Shown here piece by piece: positions 1-9,070 of a stretch of 64,000 bases of DNA; within the stretch, counting starts at the first letter, position 1; every line of letters begins with the position of its first letter. A program made the translations under genes and the position numbers. The notes beneath the pieces are model-generated. The model did not search any database and was not told the origin of the DNA. It worked only from the letters and a program-made list of their open reading frames with translations. This stretch comes from Aquamicrobium aerolatum DSM 21857 (GTDB taxonomy: Bacteria; Pseudomonadota; Alphaproteobacteria; Rhizobiales; Rhizobiaceae): positions 62,001-126,000 of the forward strand of contig NZ_FORF01000010.1 of the NCBI RefSeq assembly GCF_900113935.1. Reading direction: 5' to 3'.

Positions 1-159
1 GGCGCTTATCATGCGTCACCTGCACCGCCAGACCCATGATTCACACTCGTCCACAGGCAGTCGGTGACGGGGCACGCTTAATCGTTGACGCGAATCACAT
101 GCTATTCTAGGCGCGCGCACCGATTGGAACAAATGAAGAATGCCGACGAGCGGTCAGCC

Positions 160-483
160 TTACGCGCCGCGTGGCACCATCAGGATGATCCCCGCGCCGA
201 CAAGGCAGACAAGCGCGCCCAGAACGTCGAACCGGTCGGGACGGATGCCTTCCGCCGCCCACAGCCAGCCGAGCGACGCGCAGATATAGATGCCGCCATA
301 GGCTGCATAGGCGCGCCCCGCCGCGTCGGTGTCTGCAAGGCTGAGAAGCCAGGCAAACAACGCAAGGCTGAACATGCCGGGGATGAGCCACAGCACGGAT
401 TTTCCCAGCCGCCACCACGCCCAGAATGAAAAGCAACCGGCAATTTCTGCAAGCGCGGCGGCGACGAAGATCGGTAGGGTCAT
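160..483 (-). CDS. YnfA/UPF0060 family small membrane protein
   Basis: 107-residue inner-membrane protein, the usual length for the YnfA (UPF0060) family. Four hydrophobic segments are visible, and the family signatures AAYGGIYI and [10 protein letters not shown] occur in the second half. YnfA proteins are four-helix membrane proteins grouped with small multidrug-resistance-like transporters; their substrate in this organism is not shown. I chose the ATG at 481-483 (MTLPIFVAA) because it gives the family N-terminus; a longer frame to 558 adds a polar stretch without family similarity. The gene stands alone, converging on nothing recognisable in the first 159 bases of the window. Confidence 0.85.
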   Translation of the reverse strand: MTLPIFVAAALAEIAGCFSFWAWWRLGKSVLWLIPGMFSLALFAWLLSLADTDAAGRAYAAYGGIYICASLGWLWAAEGIRPDRFDVLGALVCLVGAGIILMVPRGA

Positions 484-554
484 GACAGCCTCTGTTGAAG
501 CCGCCATCTTGTTTCTCATGTCGGGAAACGCAAGCGCTTCCCGCCCGCGACCTT

Positions 555-1838
555 TCATGGACCCCTGAGCGTGTGCGGTGCAGCCTCATCCACTGCGCCC
601 GCCCTTGCGCTGCCGCCATCGCGCGCCCGCAGTTTTTCCTCGCATCTGGCGATGTAGTCGCGGGTGATCGGCACCGCGTCATTGCTGCGAGAGAGCTGGA
701 TCTGGAACACCATCAGACCCTGCCAGCGAAATGCAGCTTCCGAACCCGCCAGGTAAAAATCCCACATGCGGAAAAAGCGCTCGTCGTAGATTTCCAGCAC
801 GCGCTGGCGTTGTTGATGAAAGCGCTGACGCCAGTGTTTCAGCGTCTCGGCATAATGGAGCCGCAAAATCTCGATGTCGTCGACAATCAATCCGGCCTTC
901 TCGATATGTGGCAGCACTTCGGACAGGGCAGGGATATATCCGCCCGGAAAAATGTATTTGCGAATAAAGGCGTTGGTCGCTGTCGGCGGTCCGGCCCGGC
1001 CGATCGCATGCAGCACCATCACCCCGTCGGGCTTGAGCAGCGCGCTCACACGCTCGAAAAACGCATGATAATGGTTCACGCCGACATGCTCGAACATGCC
1101 GACCGAGACGATCCGGTCGAAGCGCTCCTGCAGGTCGCGATAGTCGCGGATCTCGAAGTGAACCCGGTTCTGCAGCCCTGCCTCATGCGCGCGGTCAGTC
1201 GCAACGGCATGTTGTTCCGTCGAGAGGGTAACGCCGAGCACATTGACATCGAAATTTTCCGCGAGATAGAGCGCAAGCCCACCCCAGCCCGAGCCGATGT
1301 CGAGCACCTGTTGTCGAGGCTCCAGCCGCAGCTTGGCGGCCACATGCCGGCGCTTGGCCAGCTGCGCTTCTTCCAGCGTCATGTCGGGGCGTTCGAAATA
1401 GGCGCAGGAATATTGCAGGTCGTCGTCGAGGAACAGGCGGTAGAACTCGCGCGACAGATCGTAGTGATGCTCGACATTGCGTTTCGCGCGGGCCGCCGTG
1501 TTGACCTGTTGCAGGCGCCGCAACGCAACCCGCATGCCTTCGATGGCTTTGGTCCAGGCTGGCTCGACGCCGGCAGGCCCCATATTCGAATAGACGAGTT
1601 GCAGCAGGTCGAGAATATCTCCTTCTGCCATCTCCAGTTCGCCGTCCATATAGGCCTGGGGCAGTGAAAGCATCGGGTCGAAGGCGATGGCGCGCTCGGC
1701 GTGATGGGTTTTGAGGACGACATGAACAGGCGGCCCGTTGCCGTCGCCAAACTTGTCTGCGGTTCCGTCCGGATCGGTGACCGTGAGATTGCCGGTGCGA
1801 ATCAGCCGCCCGACAATGCCTTGCAGCACTCTGTTCAT
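555..1838 (-). CDS. cfa: Cyclopropane-fatty-acyl-phospholipid synthase
   Basis: SAM-dependent enzyme that adds a methylene bridge to unsaturated acyl chains of membrane phospholipids. The methyltransferase core shows [10 protein letters not shown] (SAM binding), the downstream [10 protein letters not shown], and the active-site segments LQYSCAYF (Cys) and [13 protein letters not shown] (Glu and His). 427 residues, slightly longer than the 382 of the E. coli enzyme. Start ATG at 1836-1838 is preceded by GAGGTGAG; an upstream in-frame start at 1859 would lie inside a palindromic repeat and lacks such a site. One 45-bp repeat copy ends 17 bases upstream of the start codon, so it may be in the mRNA leader. 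Confidence 0.93.
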   Translation of the reverse strand: MNRVLQGIVGRLIRTGNLTVTDPDGTADKFGDGNGPPVHVVLKTHHAERAIAFDPMLSLPQAYMDGELEMAEGDILDLLQLVYSNMGPAGVEPAWTKAIEGMRVALRRLQQVNTAARAKRNVEHHYDLSREFYRLFLDDDLQYSCAYFERPDMTLEEAQLAKRRHVAAKLRLEPRQQVLDIGSGWGGLALYLAENFDVNVLGVTLSTEQHAVATDRAHEAGLQNRVHFEIRDYRDLQERFDRIVSVGMFEHVGVNHYHAFFERVSALLKPDGVMVLHAIGRAGPPTATNAFIRKYIFPGGYIPALSEVLPHIEKAGLIVDDIEILRLHYAETLKHWRQRFHQQRQRVLEIYDERFFRMWDFYLAGSEAAFRWQGLMVFQIQLSRSNDAVPITRDYIARCEEKLRARDGGSARAGAVDEAAPHTLRGP

Positions 1839-1855
1839 GGGCTCACCTCGATATC

Positions 1856-1900
1856 GCATGTCTCCCGAAAGTGGGAAACGGTTTCGGCATCAAGACATGC
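1856..1900. repeat. Palindromic intergenic repeat, copy 1
   Basis: A 45-bp element bounded by GCATGTCT and AGACATGC, with an inner CCGAAA / TTTCGG pair, so it can fold into a long hairpin. It differs from copy 2 at only two positions. Elements with this CCGAAA...TTTCGG core are common between genes in Rhizobiales genomes; assignment to a named family is inference. Confidence 0.8.
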
Positions 1901-1918
1901 GCAACTACAAAACCTGAA

Positions 1919-1963
1919 GCATGTCTCCCGAAAGTGAGAACCGGTTTCGGCATCAAGACATGC
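1919..1963. repeat. Palindromic intergenic repeat, copy 2
   Basis: Second 45-bp copy in the same orientation, starting 63 bases after copy 1, with identical 8-bp inverted ends and inner CCGGTTTCGG. Both lie in the 293-bp gap between cfa and rplI; the remainder of that gap holds the rplI terminator and nothing else I can recognise. Confidence 0.8.
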
Positions 1964-2078
1964 GTCATTACACGAACTCAAAGCGTGTGAAGCGATCCGA
2001 ACGATCGCGACACGCATCAAATTACGCAGGGTAAGCTACCTCAACTTCGTGTGACCGCCAAGTTTTCTCCCCTGAAAC

Positions 2079-2108
2079 GAAAATACCCGGCTGTTTCCAG
2101 CCGGGTAT
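2079..2108 (-). terminator. Rho-independent terminator of rpsF-rpsR-rplI
   Basis: On the minus strand an 11-bp perfect stem (ATACCCGGCTG with loop GAAA) is followed by TTTCG. It lies about 25 bases past the rplI stop codon. Confidence 0.85.
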
Positions 2109-2131
2109 CAATTCTGCAATCACACGGGTGA

Positions 2132-2713
2132 TTACTCGTCTTCGTCGTCGAAGCCGTCTTCGTTTGGATCGAAGAATGCGTCCGGACGGGCGTTCTCGTT
2201 GATGTCGTCGCCATAGATGGCTTCTGCCGAATCAAGCTTCTCGCCTGCTGCCTGACGCTCTGCCTCGTCGGCGCTGCGTGCGATGTTCAGGGTGATCGTC
2301 ACCTGAACTTCCGGGTGCAGCGAGAGTTCGACATTGGTCAGGCCGATGGTCTTGATCGGCTGGTTCAGTTCGACGTGGTTGCGCGAAACCGTGAAGCCTT
2401 CGCTTGCAAGGATATCTGCGATGTCGCGGGTCGAAACTGAGCCGTAGAGCTGGCCGGTTTCACCAGCCGAACGAACGACGATGAAGTTCTTGCCGTCGAG
2501 GGACTCGGCGACCTTCTCAGCTTCGGACTTGCGCTCAAGGTTACGGGCTTCGAGCTGTGCGCGCTGGCCTTCGAACTTCTTCTTGTTGGCTTCGTTGGCA
2601 CGCAGTGCCTTGCCCTGAGGAAGAAGGAAGTTGCGTGCGAAGCCGTCCTTGACCTTGACGGTGTCGCCCATCTGGCCGAGGCGTGCGATGCGCTCAAGAA
2701 GAATGACGTCCAT
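2132..2713 (-). CDS. rplI: 50S ribosomal protein L9
   Basis: Large-subunit ribosomal protein that binds 23S rRNA domain V near the L1 stalk. The N-terminal signature [13 protein letters not shown] and the segment [13 protein letters not shown] are characteristic. 193 residues against about 149 in E. coli: an acidic C-terminal tail ([10 protein letters not shown] at the end) accounts for most of the extra length, as in other alphaproteobacteria. Start ATG at 2711-2713 follows AGGAG with normal spacing. It is the last gene of the rpsF-rpsR-rplI run, 191 bases behind rpsR. Confidence 0.97.
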   Translation of the reverse strand: MDVILLERIARLGQMGDTVKVKDGFARNFLLPQGKALRANEANKKKFEGQRAQLEARNLERKSEAEKVAESLDGKNFIVVRSAGETGQLYGSVSTRDIADILASEGFTVSRNHVELNQPIKTIGLTNVELSLHPEVQVTITLNIARSADEAERQAAGEKLDSAEAIYGDDINENARPDAFFDPNEDGFDDEDE

Positions 2714-2872
2714 TGTCTTGCTCCTGTTGGCCTTGTGAGGCCGTTTCATGCAAGGCAGGACTGAATACGGAAACGGTGCCGTTCGCGTTCGCTGTCCTGC
2801 CTGTGGCAGTTAGGGTCGTGGACCCAACTCGGATTTTCATGCTCTGCCTATGCGCCGACCGCAAAGGCGAAT

Positions 2873-2896
2873 GCCGGGACGGAAAGCCGTCCCGGC
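2873..2896. other. Hairpin between rpsR and rplI
   Basis: A perfect 10-bp stem (GCCGGGACGG, loop AAAG) begins 9 bases after the rpsR stop codon in the transcript. No real T-run follows on the minus strand, so an mRNA-processing or partial attenuation role is more likely than full termination. Inference only. Confidence 0.55.
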
Positions 2897-2904
2897 AAGA
2901 AGTC

Positions 2905-3153
2905 TTACTTCACCACGTAGGGCAGCAGACCGAGGAAACGGGCGCGCTTGATCGCCTTGGCGAGTTCACGCTGCTTCTTCTGGCTGACGGCGGTGATGCG
3001 CGACGGCACGATCTTGCCGCGCTCGGAAATGTAGCGCTGCAGCAGACGCACGTCCTTGTAGTCGATCTTCGGTGCGTTAGCGCCGGAGAACGGGCAGGTC
3101 TTGCGACGGCGGTGGAACGGGCGGCGCGTCGGGATCTGATTAATGTCGACCAT
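2905..3153 (-). CDS. rpsR: 30S ribosomal protein S18
   Basis: Small-subunit protein that pairs with S6 on the 16S rRNA platform. 82 residues; the S18 core is clear ([19 protein letters not shown] and the C-terminal [12 protein letters not shown]). The start codon overlaps the rpsF stop by one base (TAATG), so the two are translationally coupled and give equal amounts of the two partner proteins. Confidence 0.97.
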   Translation of the reverse strand: MVDINQIPTRRPFHRRRKTCPFSGANAPKIDYKDVRLLQRYISERGKIVPSRITAVSQKKQRELAKAIKRARFLGLLPYVVK

Positions 3154-3593
3154 TATTCTGCTCCTTCAGCCTGTTCGCGTGGACGACGTGGGCCACGGTC
3201 GCCGCGGTCTCCACGATCACGGTCGCCGAAACGCGGACGGTCGCCGAAACGGCCTTCACGCTCGCGATCGTCACGCTTCTGCATCATTGCCGAAGCACCT
3301 TCCTCGTGGGCTTCCACGCGGATGGTCATGAAACGCAGGATGTCTTCCGACAGGCCCATCTGACGCTCCATCTCGTGGAGAGCAGCCGCCGGAGCGGTGA
3401 TGTCCATGAGCGTGTAGTGCGCCTTGCGGTTCTTGTTGATGCGGTAGGTGAGGGACTTCAGTCCCCAGTTCTCGACCCGGCCTACGGAGCCGCCATGCGC
3501 TTCGATCACACCCCTGTACTGTTCTACAAGAGCTTCGACCTGCTGCGCCGACAAATCCTGGCGGGCAAGAAACACATGTTCATAAAGAGCCAT
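3153..3593 (-). CDS. rpsF: 30S ribosomal protein S6
   Basis: Small-subunit platform protein that binds S18. Residues 1-95 are the S6 fold ([20 protein letters not shown], then [16 protein letters not shown]). From about residue 103 there is a charged low-complexity tail rich in Arg, Asp and Gly with repeated GDR units, making the protein 146 residues against about 131-135 in E. coli. First gene of the ribosomal run, divergent from fabD across a 512-base gap. Confidence 0.97.
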   Translation of the reverse strand: MALYEHVFLARQDLSAQQVEALVEQYRGVIEAHGGSVGRVENWGLKSLTYRINKNRKAHYTLMDITAPAAALHEMERQMGLSEDILRFMTIRVEAHEEGASAMMQKRDDREREGRFGDRPRFGDRDRGDRGDRGPRRPREQAEGAE

Positions 3594-4105
3594 TGTCTTT
3601 GCCTTTCTTCGGTTTCCCTGTCGGCCCCGGCGGCAAAAGCCTCTGCAACTTCTCTTTTCCCAATATGTGGGCGAAGAAAGGAGCGTTCCGAGACGGTCGA
3701 GAGCGGAGACACGGGAGGCGGAAAGACCTGCTTTCGCACGCGACGAACAAAGCTGCCCGGCGCGGCCCTCCGTTCAGCCCCCAGCTAGGACCAACAGATT
3801 AGGCGCGTCCATAAAGATGTTTGGCGGAAATGGCAAGCTGGACGCGCCAAGAAACCCGAAAACTTCAGCCATTGTCCATCCGAAATCCGTTGTGGACAGA
3901 TTCCGGGCAGGAATTGTCGTTAAAGTTTGTATCCCCCGGATTATATGGACTTTTTCGCGGACAGCTTGATAGGCTTATACACCTTCTGACTTTATGAGAT
4001 GCAGAAGCGCGGCGGGAAGGACCGGGTTTGGCGTTGTGCGTCGACTATTGACCGCCAGCGTCGCTTGCGTCAAACGCTGCCCGCAACGAGAGCAGGGAGT
4101 ATGCC
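3594..4105. other. Divergent intergenic region between rpsF and fabD
   Basis: 512 bases without a convincing gene. It must contain the promoters for the ribosomal run (leftward) and the fab genes (rightward). The part around 3880-3990 is more AT-rich than the surroundings and is the likely fabD promoter area, but I could not fix -35/-10 boxes. Short open frames here lack ribosome binding sites and similarity to any family. Confidence 0.6.
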
Positions 4106-5047
4106 ATGTCGATCGCTTTTACGTTTCCGGGGCAGGGCAGCCAGACTGTCGGGATGGGCAAGGATCTTGCCGATGCCTTCCCGGAAGCCCGTGCAGTTTT
4201 TGATGAAGTAGATGAGGCACTTGGACAGAAGCTGTCGGCGCTGATGTGGGATGGTCCCGAAGAGCAGCTGACCCTCACCGCCAATGCCCAGCCTGCTCTG
4301 ATGGCCGTTTCGCTTGCTGCGATTCGAGTTCTGGAGGCGCGTGGCCTCTCGCTCAAGGACAAGGTTTCCTACGTCGCCGGCCATTCGCTCGGGGAATATT
4401 CCGCCCTTGCCGCCGCCGGTACTTTTTCCATTGCCGACACGGCCCGTCTCCTGCGAATCCGTGGCAACGCCATGCAGGCCGCGGTGCCGGTCGGTGAAGG
4501 CGCGATGGCTGCGATCATCGGGCTTGAGCAGCAAGACGTTGAATTTGCTTGCGAAGAAGCCGGCAAAGGCTCCGTCTGCCAGATCGCCAACGACAATGGC
4601 GGCGGGCAATTGGTGATTTCCGGCGCCAAGGCTGCCGTTGAAGAAGCCGCGCGAATCTGCACCGAAAAGGGCGCAAAGCGCGCTTTGATGCTGCCGGTTT
4701 CGGCGCCGTTCCATTCTGCGCTGATGCAACCTGCTGCCGAGGCGATGCGTGAAGCGCTCGCAGGAGTTGCAAAGCACGCGCCATCGGTGCCGCTGATCGC
4801 CAATGTGGTCGTGCAGCCGATTTCCGATCCGGATGAAATCGCTGCCCGCCTCGTCGAGCAGGTGACCGGCCGTGTGCGCTGGCGCGAGACGGTTGAGTGG
4901 TTCGGCGCCAATGGTGTCACCACCCTTTATGAAATCGGTTCGGGCAAGGTATTGTCGGGTCTGGCCCGTCGTATCGACCGTACCATCGCCACGGCCAATA
5001 TCGGCAATGCTGCGGAAATTGACGCCGCACTCGCTGCTCTGGCCTGA
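4106..5047 (+). CDS. fabD: Malonyl-CoA:ACP transacylase
   Basis: Transfers malonyl from CoA to acyl carrier protein, loading the type II fatty acid synthase. 313 residues, the usual length. FPGQGSQ lies at residues 7-13, the nucleophile Ser94 in GHSLGEYS, and the partner His203 in SAPFHSALM. Start ATG 4106 follows GGGAG; an ATG five bases earlier is out of frame. First gene of fabD-fabG-acpP-fabF; fabG follows after 51 bases. Confidence 0.98.
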   Translation: MSIAFTFPGQGSQTVGMGKDLADAFPEARAVFDEVDEALGQKLSALMWDGPEEQLTLTANAQPALMAVSLAAIRVLEARGLSLKDKVSYVAGHSLGEYSALAAAGTFSIADTARLLRIRGNAMQAAVPVGEGAMAAIIGLEQQDVEFACEEAGKGSVCQIANDNGGGQLVISGAKAAVEEAARICTEKGAKRALMLPVSAPFHSALMQPAAEAMREALAGVAKHAPSVPLIANVVVQPISDPDEIAARLVEQVTGRVRWRETVEWFGANGVTTLYEIGSGKVLSGLARRIDRTIATANIGNAAEIDAALAALA

Positions 5048-5098
5048 TGACCCTACTCCCTTGATAGGGGAGCGCCTTCGACCAACAAGGGGAAGAAG

Positions 5099-5836
5099 AT
5101 GTTTGATCTGACTGGCCGCAAGGCCCTCGTTACCGGCGCGACCGGTGGCATTGGCGAGGCCGTAGCGCGCGCCCTTCACGCAGCCGGTGCCGTTGTCGGC
5201 ATCCACGGCACCCGTGTCGAAAAGCTCGACGCGCTGGCCGCCGATCTTGGCGACCGCGTCAAGGTGCTGCCGGCGGACCTGTCTGACCGCGCCGACGTCA
5301 AGGCGCTGGGCCAGAAGGCCGAAGCCGAGCTGGAAGGCGTTGATATCCTTGTCAACAATGCAGGAATCACCCGCGACGGTCTCTTCGTGCGCATGTCGGA
5401 CGAAGACTGGGATGCGGTACTTGAGATCAATCTCGGCTCGGTTTTCCGGCTGACCCGCGAGTTGACCCACCCGATGATGCGTCGCCGCTTTGGCCGGATC
5501 ATCAACATCAGCTCTGTCGTCGGAACGACCGGAAATCCAGGCCAGGCCAATTACTGCGCTGCCAAGGCAGGGCTTGTCGGCTTTTCCAAATCGCTGGCGC
5601 AAGAGATTGCCTCGCGCAACGTCACCGTCAACTGCGTCGCCCCAGGTTTCATCGAATCGGCCATGACCGACAAGCTGAACGAAAAGCAGAAAGACGCCAT
5701 CATGGGCGCGATTCCGATGCGCAAGATGGGCACGGGCGCGGATATCGCCGCTTCAGTGGTGTATCTTGCGTCAAATGAAGCAGGTTATGTCACCGGCCAG
5801 ACGCTGCATGTGAACGGCGGAATGGCGATGATCTGA
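5099..5836 (+). CDS. fabG: 3-oxoacyl-ACP reductase
   Basis: NADPH-dependent short-chain dehydrogenase that reduces 3-ketoacyl-ACP in each elongation cycle. 245 residues. TGATGGIG at 12-19 binds the cofactor, LVNNAGITRDG follows, and the catalytic set is Ser139, Tyr152 and Lys156 (YCAAKAG). The C-terminus ends with GGMAMI, usual for FabG. A strong GGGGAAG site lies just upstream of the ATG. Confidence 0.98.
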   Translation: MFDLTGRKALVTGATGGIGEAVARALHAAGAVVGIHGTRVEKLDALAADLGDRVKVLPADLSDRADVKALGQKAEAELEGVDILVNNAGITRDGLFVRMSDEDWDAVLEINLGSVFRLTRELTHPMMRRRFGRIINISSVVGTTGNPGQANYCAAKAGLVGFSKSLAQEIASRNVTVNCVAPGFIESAMTDKLNEKQKDAIMGAIPMRKMGTGADIAASVVYLASNEAGYVTGQTLHVNGGMAMI

Positions 5837-5848
5837 GGATGGACCGCC

Positions 5849-5886
5849 CGAAAGTGCTTTTCACCTTGGAGTGCAAGGCATTTTCG
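5849..5886. other. Imperfect hairpin between fabG and acpP
   Basis: CGAAAGTGC and GCATTTTCG pair with one G-T wobble, enclosing a CCTTG/CAAGG inner stem with a one-sided bulge. It starts 12 bases after the fabG stop. It could be a weak terminator/attenuator or an intergenic repeat; there is no clear T-run. The rest of the 237-base gap probably holds the acpP promoter. Confidence 0.45.
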
Positions 5887-6073
5887 TGTAGGTCGCCGCT
5901 CCAGGGCATATGAACGCCTTTGGATGGAGCAACGTTACAGGTCGCATCGGAATAGGAACAAAACGGTTAATTCCGGATTGATAGCCACCTGATGCTCCCA
6001 TCTTTCAGCTTGATTACCGGCAATCGTGCCGCTAACGAAGTCCCACCAACTTTCTGAAGTCGAGGGTTTGCAA

Positions 6074-6310
6074 ATGAGCGATACCGCAGAACGCGTCAAA
6101 AAAATCGTTGTAGAGCATCTGGGCGTTGATGCCGAGAAGGTCACCGAGGGCGCGAGCTTCATCGATGATCTCGGTGCAGACAGCCTCGATACCGTCGAGC
6201 TGGTCATGGCTTTCGAGGAAGAGTTCGGCGTTGAAATCCCGGACGATGCTGCTGAGACGATCCTGACCGTCGGCGACGCCGTCAAGTACATCGACAAGGC
6301 ATCGGCCTGA
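6074..6310 (+). CDS. acpP: Acyl carrier protein
   Basis: Acidic 78-residue carrier of growing acyl chains. The phosphopantetheine attachment site is Ser37 within [13 protein letters not shown]. The ATG at 6074 gives the standard family length and follows GAGGG; an in-frame ATG at 6026 would add 16 residues unlike any ACP. The 237-base spacer after fabG suggests its own promoter, consistent with the large amounts of ACP cells need. fabF follows 50 bases later. Confidence 0.98.
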   Translation: MSDTAERVKKIVVEHLGVDAEKVTEGASFIDDLGADSLDTVELVMAFEEEFGVEIPDDAAETILTVGDAVKYIDKASA

Positions 6311-6360
6311 TTCCTTCGTCGTACCGCCTTTTCCGATCCAGACAGACCTGAGAGCGCGCG

Positions 6361-7620
6361 ATGAGACGTGTCGTCGTTACCGGCATGGGCCTTCTTTCGC
6401 CATTTGGCGTTGGGGTAGATCATGCGTGGAAGGAAATTCTGGCAGGCAAGAGCGCGGCTCGGCGTGTCGATACTTTTGAGGTGGACGATCTTCCTGCGAA
6501 GATCGCCCACGTCATTCCTCGCGATGGCGGGGAGAATGCCTTCAATCCTGACGAGTTCATGGAGCCGAAGGAGCAGCGCAAGGTCGGCGATTACATCATT
6601 TATGGTGTAGCTGCTGCCGATATGGCGCTTGCGGATGCCGGCTGGCATCCCACCACCACGGAAGACCAGAACGCCACAGGCGTGATGATCGGTTCCGGCA
6701 TTGGCGGCATCGACGGCATTGCCGAGAACGCCATGATCCTGAAGGAGAAGGGGCCGCGTCGTATCAGCCCGTTCTTCATTCCCGGCAACATCATCAATCT
6801 CGTTTCCGGACATGTTTCCATCAAGCACGGCCTCAAGGGTCCGAATCATGCAGTCGTGACCGCGTGTTCGACCGGCGCGCACGCCATTGGCGATGCGGCC
6901 CGCCTGATCATGTTCGGCGATGCCGATGTGATGGTCGCAGGTGGTGCAGAAGCGCCGATCACCCGTCTGTCGCTGGCTGGCTTTGCTGCTTGCCGTGCAC
7001 TGTCTACCGCGCGCAACGACGATCCGCAGAAGGCATCGCGTCCTTATGACCGCGACCGCGACGGCTTCGTCATGGGCGAGGGCGCGGGCGTTGTGGTGCT
7101 TGAAGAACTCGAGCACGCAAAAGCGCGTGGCGCAAAGATTTACGCGGAAGTCGTGGGCTATGGCCTTTCAGGCGATGCCTACCACATTACCGCACCATCC
7201 GAAGACGGCGATGGCGCACGTCGCTGCATGAGCGCGGCTCTGAAGCGCGCTGGCGTGACACCTGCCGACATCGACTACATCAACGCGCATGGCACCTCGA
7301 CGATGGCCGACACCATCGAGCTTGGTGCGGTCGAGCGTCTCGTCGGAGATGCCGCCTCGAAGATCTCGATGTCGTCGACCAAGTCGTCGATCGGTCACCT
7401 GCTGGGTGCGGCTGGCGCTGCGGAAGCGATCTTCTCGATGCTGGCCATTCGCGACAACATCGTGCCGCCGACGATCAATCTCGACAATCCCGAACGCGAA
7501 ACCCTGATCGATCTGGTTCCCAACGTTGCGCGCAAGCGTCAGGTCGATGTGGCACTTTCGAACTCGTTCGGTTTTGGTGGCACCAACGCATCGCTTGTGT
7601 TCCGCCGCTACGAAGGCTGA
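6361..7620 (+). CDS. fabF: 3-oxoacyl-ACP synthase II
   Basis: Condensing enzyme that extends acyl-ACP with malonyl-ACP. 419 residues. The Cys-His-His catalytic set is Cys169 (VVTACSTGAH), His310 (INAHGTSTMAD) and His346 (SSIGHLLGA). The nucleophile motif reads CSTG rather than the CATG or CSSG often seen. ATG 6361 starts directly at the conserved MRRVVVTGMG. Confidence 0.97.
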   Translation: MRRVVVTGMGLLSPFGVGVDHAWKEILAGKSAARRVDTFEVDDLPAKIAHVIPRDGGENAFNPDEFMEPKEQRKVGDYIIYGVAAADMALADAGWHPTTTEDQNATGVMIGSGIGGIDGIAENAMILKEKGPRRISPFFIPGNIINLVSGHVSIKHGLKGPNHAVVTACSTGAHAIGDAARLIMFGDADVMVAGGAEAPITRLSLAGFAACRALSTARNDDPQKASRPYDRDRDGFVMGEGAGVVVLEELEHAKARGAKIYAEVVGYGLSGDAYHITAPSEDGDGARRCMSAALKRAGVTPADIDYINAHGTSTMADTIELGAVERLVGDAASKISMSSTKSSIGHLLGAAGAAEAIFSMLAIRDNIVPPTINLDNPERETLIDLVPNVARKRQVDVALSNSFGFGGTNASLVFRRYEG

Positions 7621-7640
7621 CGATTTCAGACCAGCATGAG

Positions 7641-7665
7641 AACGTCGTTTCAGGCGACGTTTTCC
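7641..7665 (+). terminator. Probable terminator after fabF
   Basis: A 7-bp stem (AACGTCG / CGACGTT, loop of 7) is followed by TTTCC, 20 bases after the fabF stop. Short stem, so moderate confidence. It separates the fab genes from mltG. Confidence 0.55.
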
Positions 7666-7882
7666 GTCAAATCTGTGCTGGACCGGGTCGGACGGTGAAA
7701 CAGGCTGTGGACTGTCACAGTCTGTTATCCGTAACGGCGTTCAAGGCCGTCGAATTTGTATTAGTCCTTTCGACTATGGTGTTTGCGCTTGGTCGGTCCT
7801 GCGACGCTGCGATTTTCGCCATATTCTGGGGTAGTTTCGGTTCGCATGAACCGGGCGTTGGGGTCGAGGAGCGTGAAGCCTG

Positions 7883-9043
7883 ATGACGAGCAATTCTGCG
7901 GATCAAGCTGGCGATCAGCCGGGCGCGGCATCCAAGCCTATCGTGGCGAAAACCGCGAGTGAGGCTCTGCGTCCGCAGGCCGGAACACCGCCGCCGCGTC
8001 GCTCCAAGCGTTCGCGCAGCCAGTTTGTCGTCTTCCTGAACTTCGTCATGTCGGCGGTCGTTCTCGTGGCCATCGCCGGGTTTGCGGCGGTCTGGTACGG
8101 CAAGCATCTTTTCGAAACCCAAGGGCCGCTGCCGACGGCAGACACCGTGATGGTGCGCGACGGCGCTGGCAGCATCGAGATTGCCGAACTGCTTGAGCGC
8201 CGTGGCATGATTACCGATGCGCGGGTCTTCCGTCTGGGATTGCGCGCGCATGAAAATGACAGCCGGCTGCGCGCTGGCGAATATGCAATCCCTGCACATG
8301 CGTCGATGCGCGACATCATGGACCTGCTGGTCAGCGGCCGATCGATTCTGCATTCGGTGACGATCCCGGAAGGGCTGACGGTGATGCAGGCGCTGAAGCG
8401 CATCGAAGAAGCCGAGCACCTTGCGGGTGACATGCCGGCAGAGCCGCTTGAAGAGGGCATGCTGGCTGCCGACACGATCCGTTTCAGCCGAGGGATGCAG
8501 CGCCAGGAAGTCATCGCACGACTAAAGGCCGACCAGCAGACGCTCGTCGAGAGCATCTGGGCGCGTCGCTCGCCAGACCTGCCGCTGAAGGATCTCAACG
8601 AGTTTGTGACCCTCGCGTCGATTGTCGAGAAGGAGACGGGGCGCGGCGATGAGCGCTCACGTGTTGCCTCGGTGTTCATCAACCGACTGAAAAAGGGCAT
8701 GCGCCTTCAGTCGGACCCGACGATCGTCTACGGAATTTTCGGTGGGGAGGGAAAGCCGTCGGATCGTCCGATCTATCGCTCTGATATCGACAAGCCGACG
8801 CCCTACAACACCTACACGATCAACGGCCTGCCGCCCGGACCAATTGCCATTCCTGGTCGCGCCTCATTGGAGGCGGTCGCCAACCCGTCGAAGACAGATG
8901 ACCTGTATTTTGTCGCGGACGGGACCGGTGGGCATGTGTTCGCGAAGACGCTGGAAGATCACAATGCGAATGTAGCGCGTTGGCGCCAGATCGAGCGGCA
9001 GCGCGCGTCAGCGGCCGGAGAGGCTGCGACGAGCGAGGAGTAG
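7883..9043 (+). CDS. mltG: Endolytic murein transglycosylase MltG (YceG-like)
   Basis: Cleaves nascent peptidoglycan strands at the inner membrane and so sets glycan length. 386 residues: a Pro/Arg-rich cytoplasmic N-terminus of about 47 residues, one membrane helix (about 48-71), then the periplasmic YceG domain. ASIVEKET carries the expected catalytic Glu; QSDPTIVYG and the NGLPPGPIA segment are family hallmarks. The cytoplasmic part is longer than in E. coli. Placement between fabF and yicC-gmk is usual for Rhizobiales. Confidence 0.94.
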   Translation: MTSNSADQAGDQPGAASKPIVAKTASEALRPQAGTPPPRRSKRSRSQFVVFLNFVMSAVVLVAIAGFAAVWYGKHLFETQGPLPTADTVMVRDGAGSIEIAELLERRGMITDARVFRLGLRAHENDSRLRAGEYAIPAHASMRDIMDLLVSGRSILHSVTIPEGLTVMQALKRIEEAEHLAGDMPAEPLEEGMLAADTIRFSRGMQRQEVIARLKADQQTLVESIWARRSPDLPLKDLNEFVTLASIVEKETGRGDERSRVASVFINRLKKGMRLQSDPTIVYGIFGGEGKPSDRPIYRSDIDKPTPYNTYTINGLPPGPIAIPGRASLEAVANPSKTDDLYFVADGTGGHVFAKTLEDHNANVARWRQIERQRASAAGEAATSEE

Positions 9044-9070
9044 GATACTCCGGGGCTTTTAGGGGACGTT

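Noticed and set aside
1-159. Possible end of a gene at the left edge
   Set aside because: Short frames run in from the edge but none has enough length or likeness to support a call.
495-1667. 390-codon frame antisense to cfa
   Set aside because: No likeness to a family; cfa motifs on the other strand are complete.
4070-5602. 510-codon frame antisense to fabD and fabG
   Set aside because: Same reason; no ribosome binding site and no recognisable domain.
5935-7116. 393-codon frame antisense to acpP and fabF
   Set aside because: Shadow of the conserved fab genes on the opposite strand.
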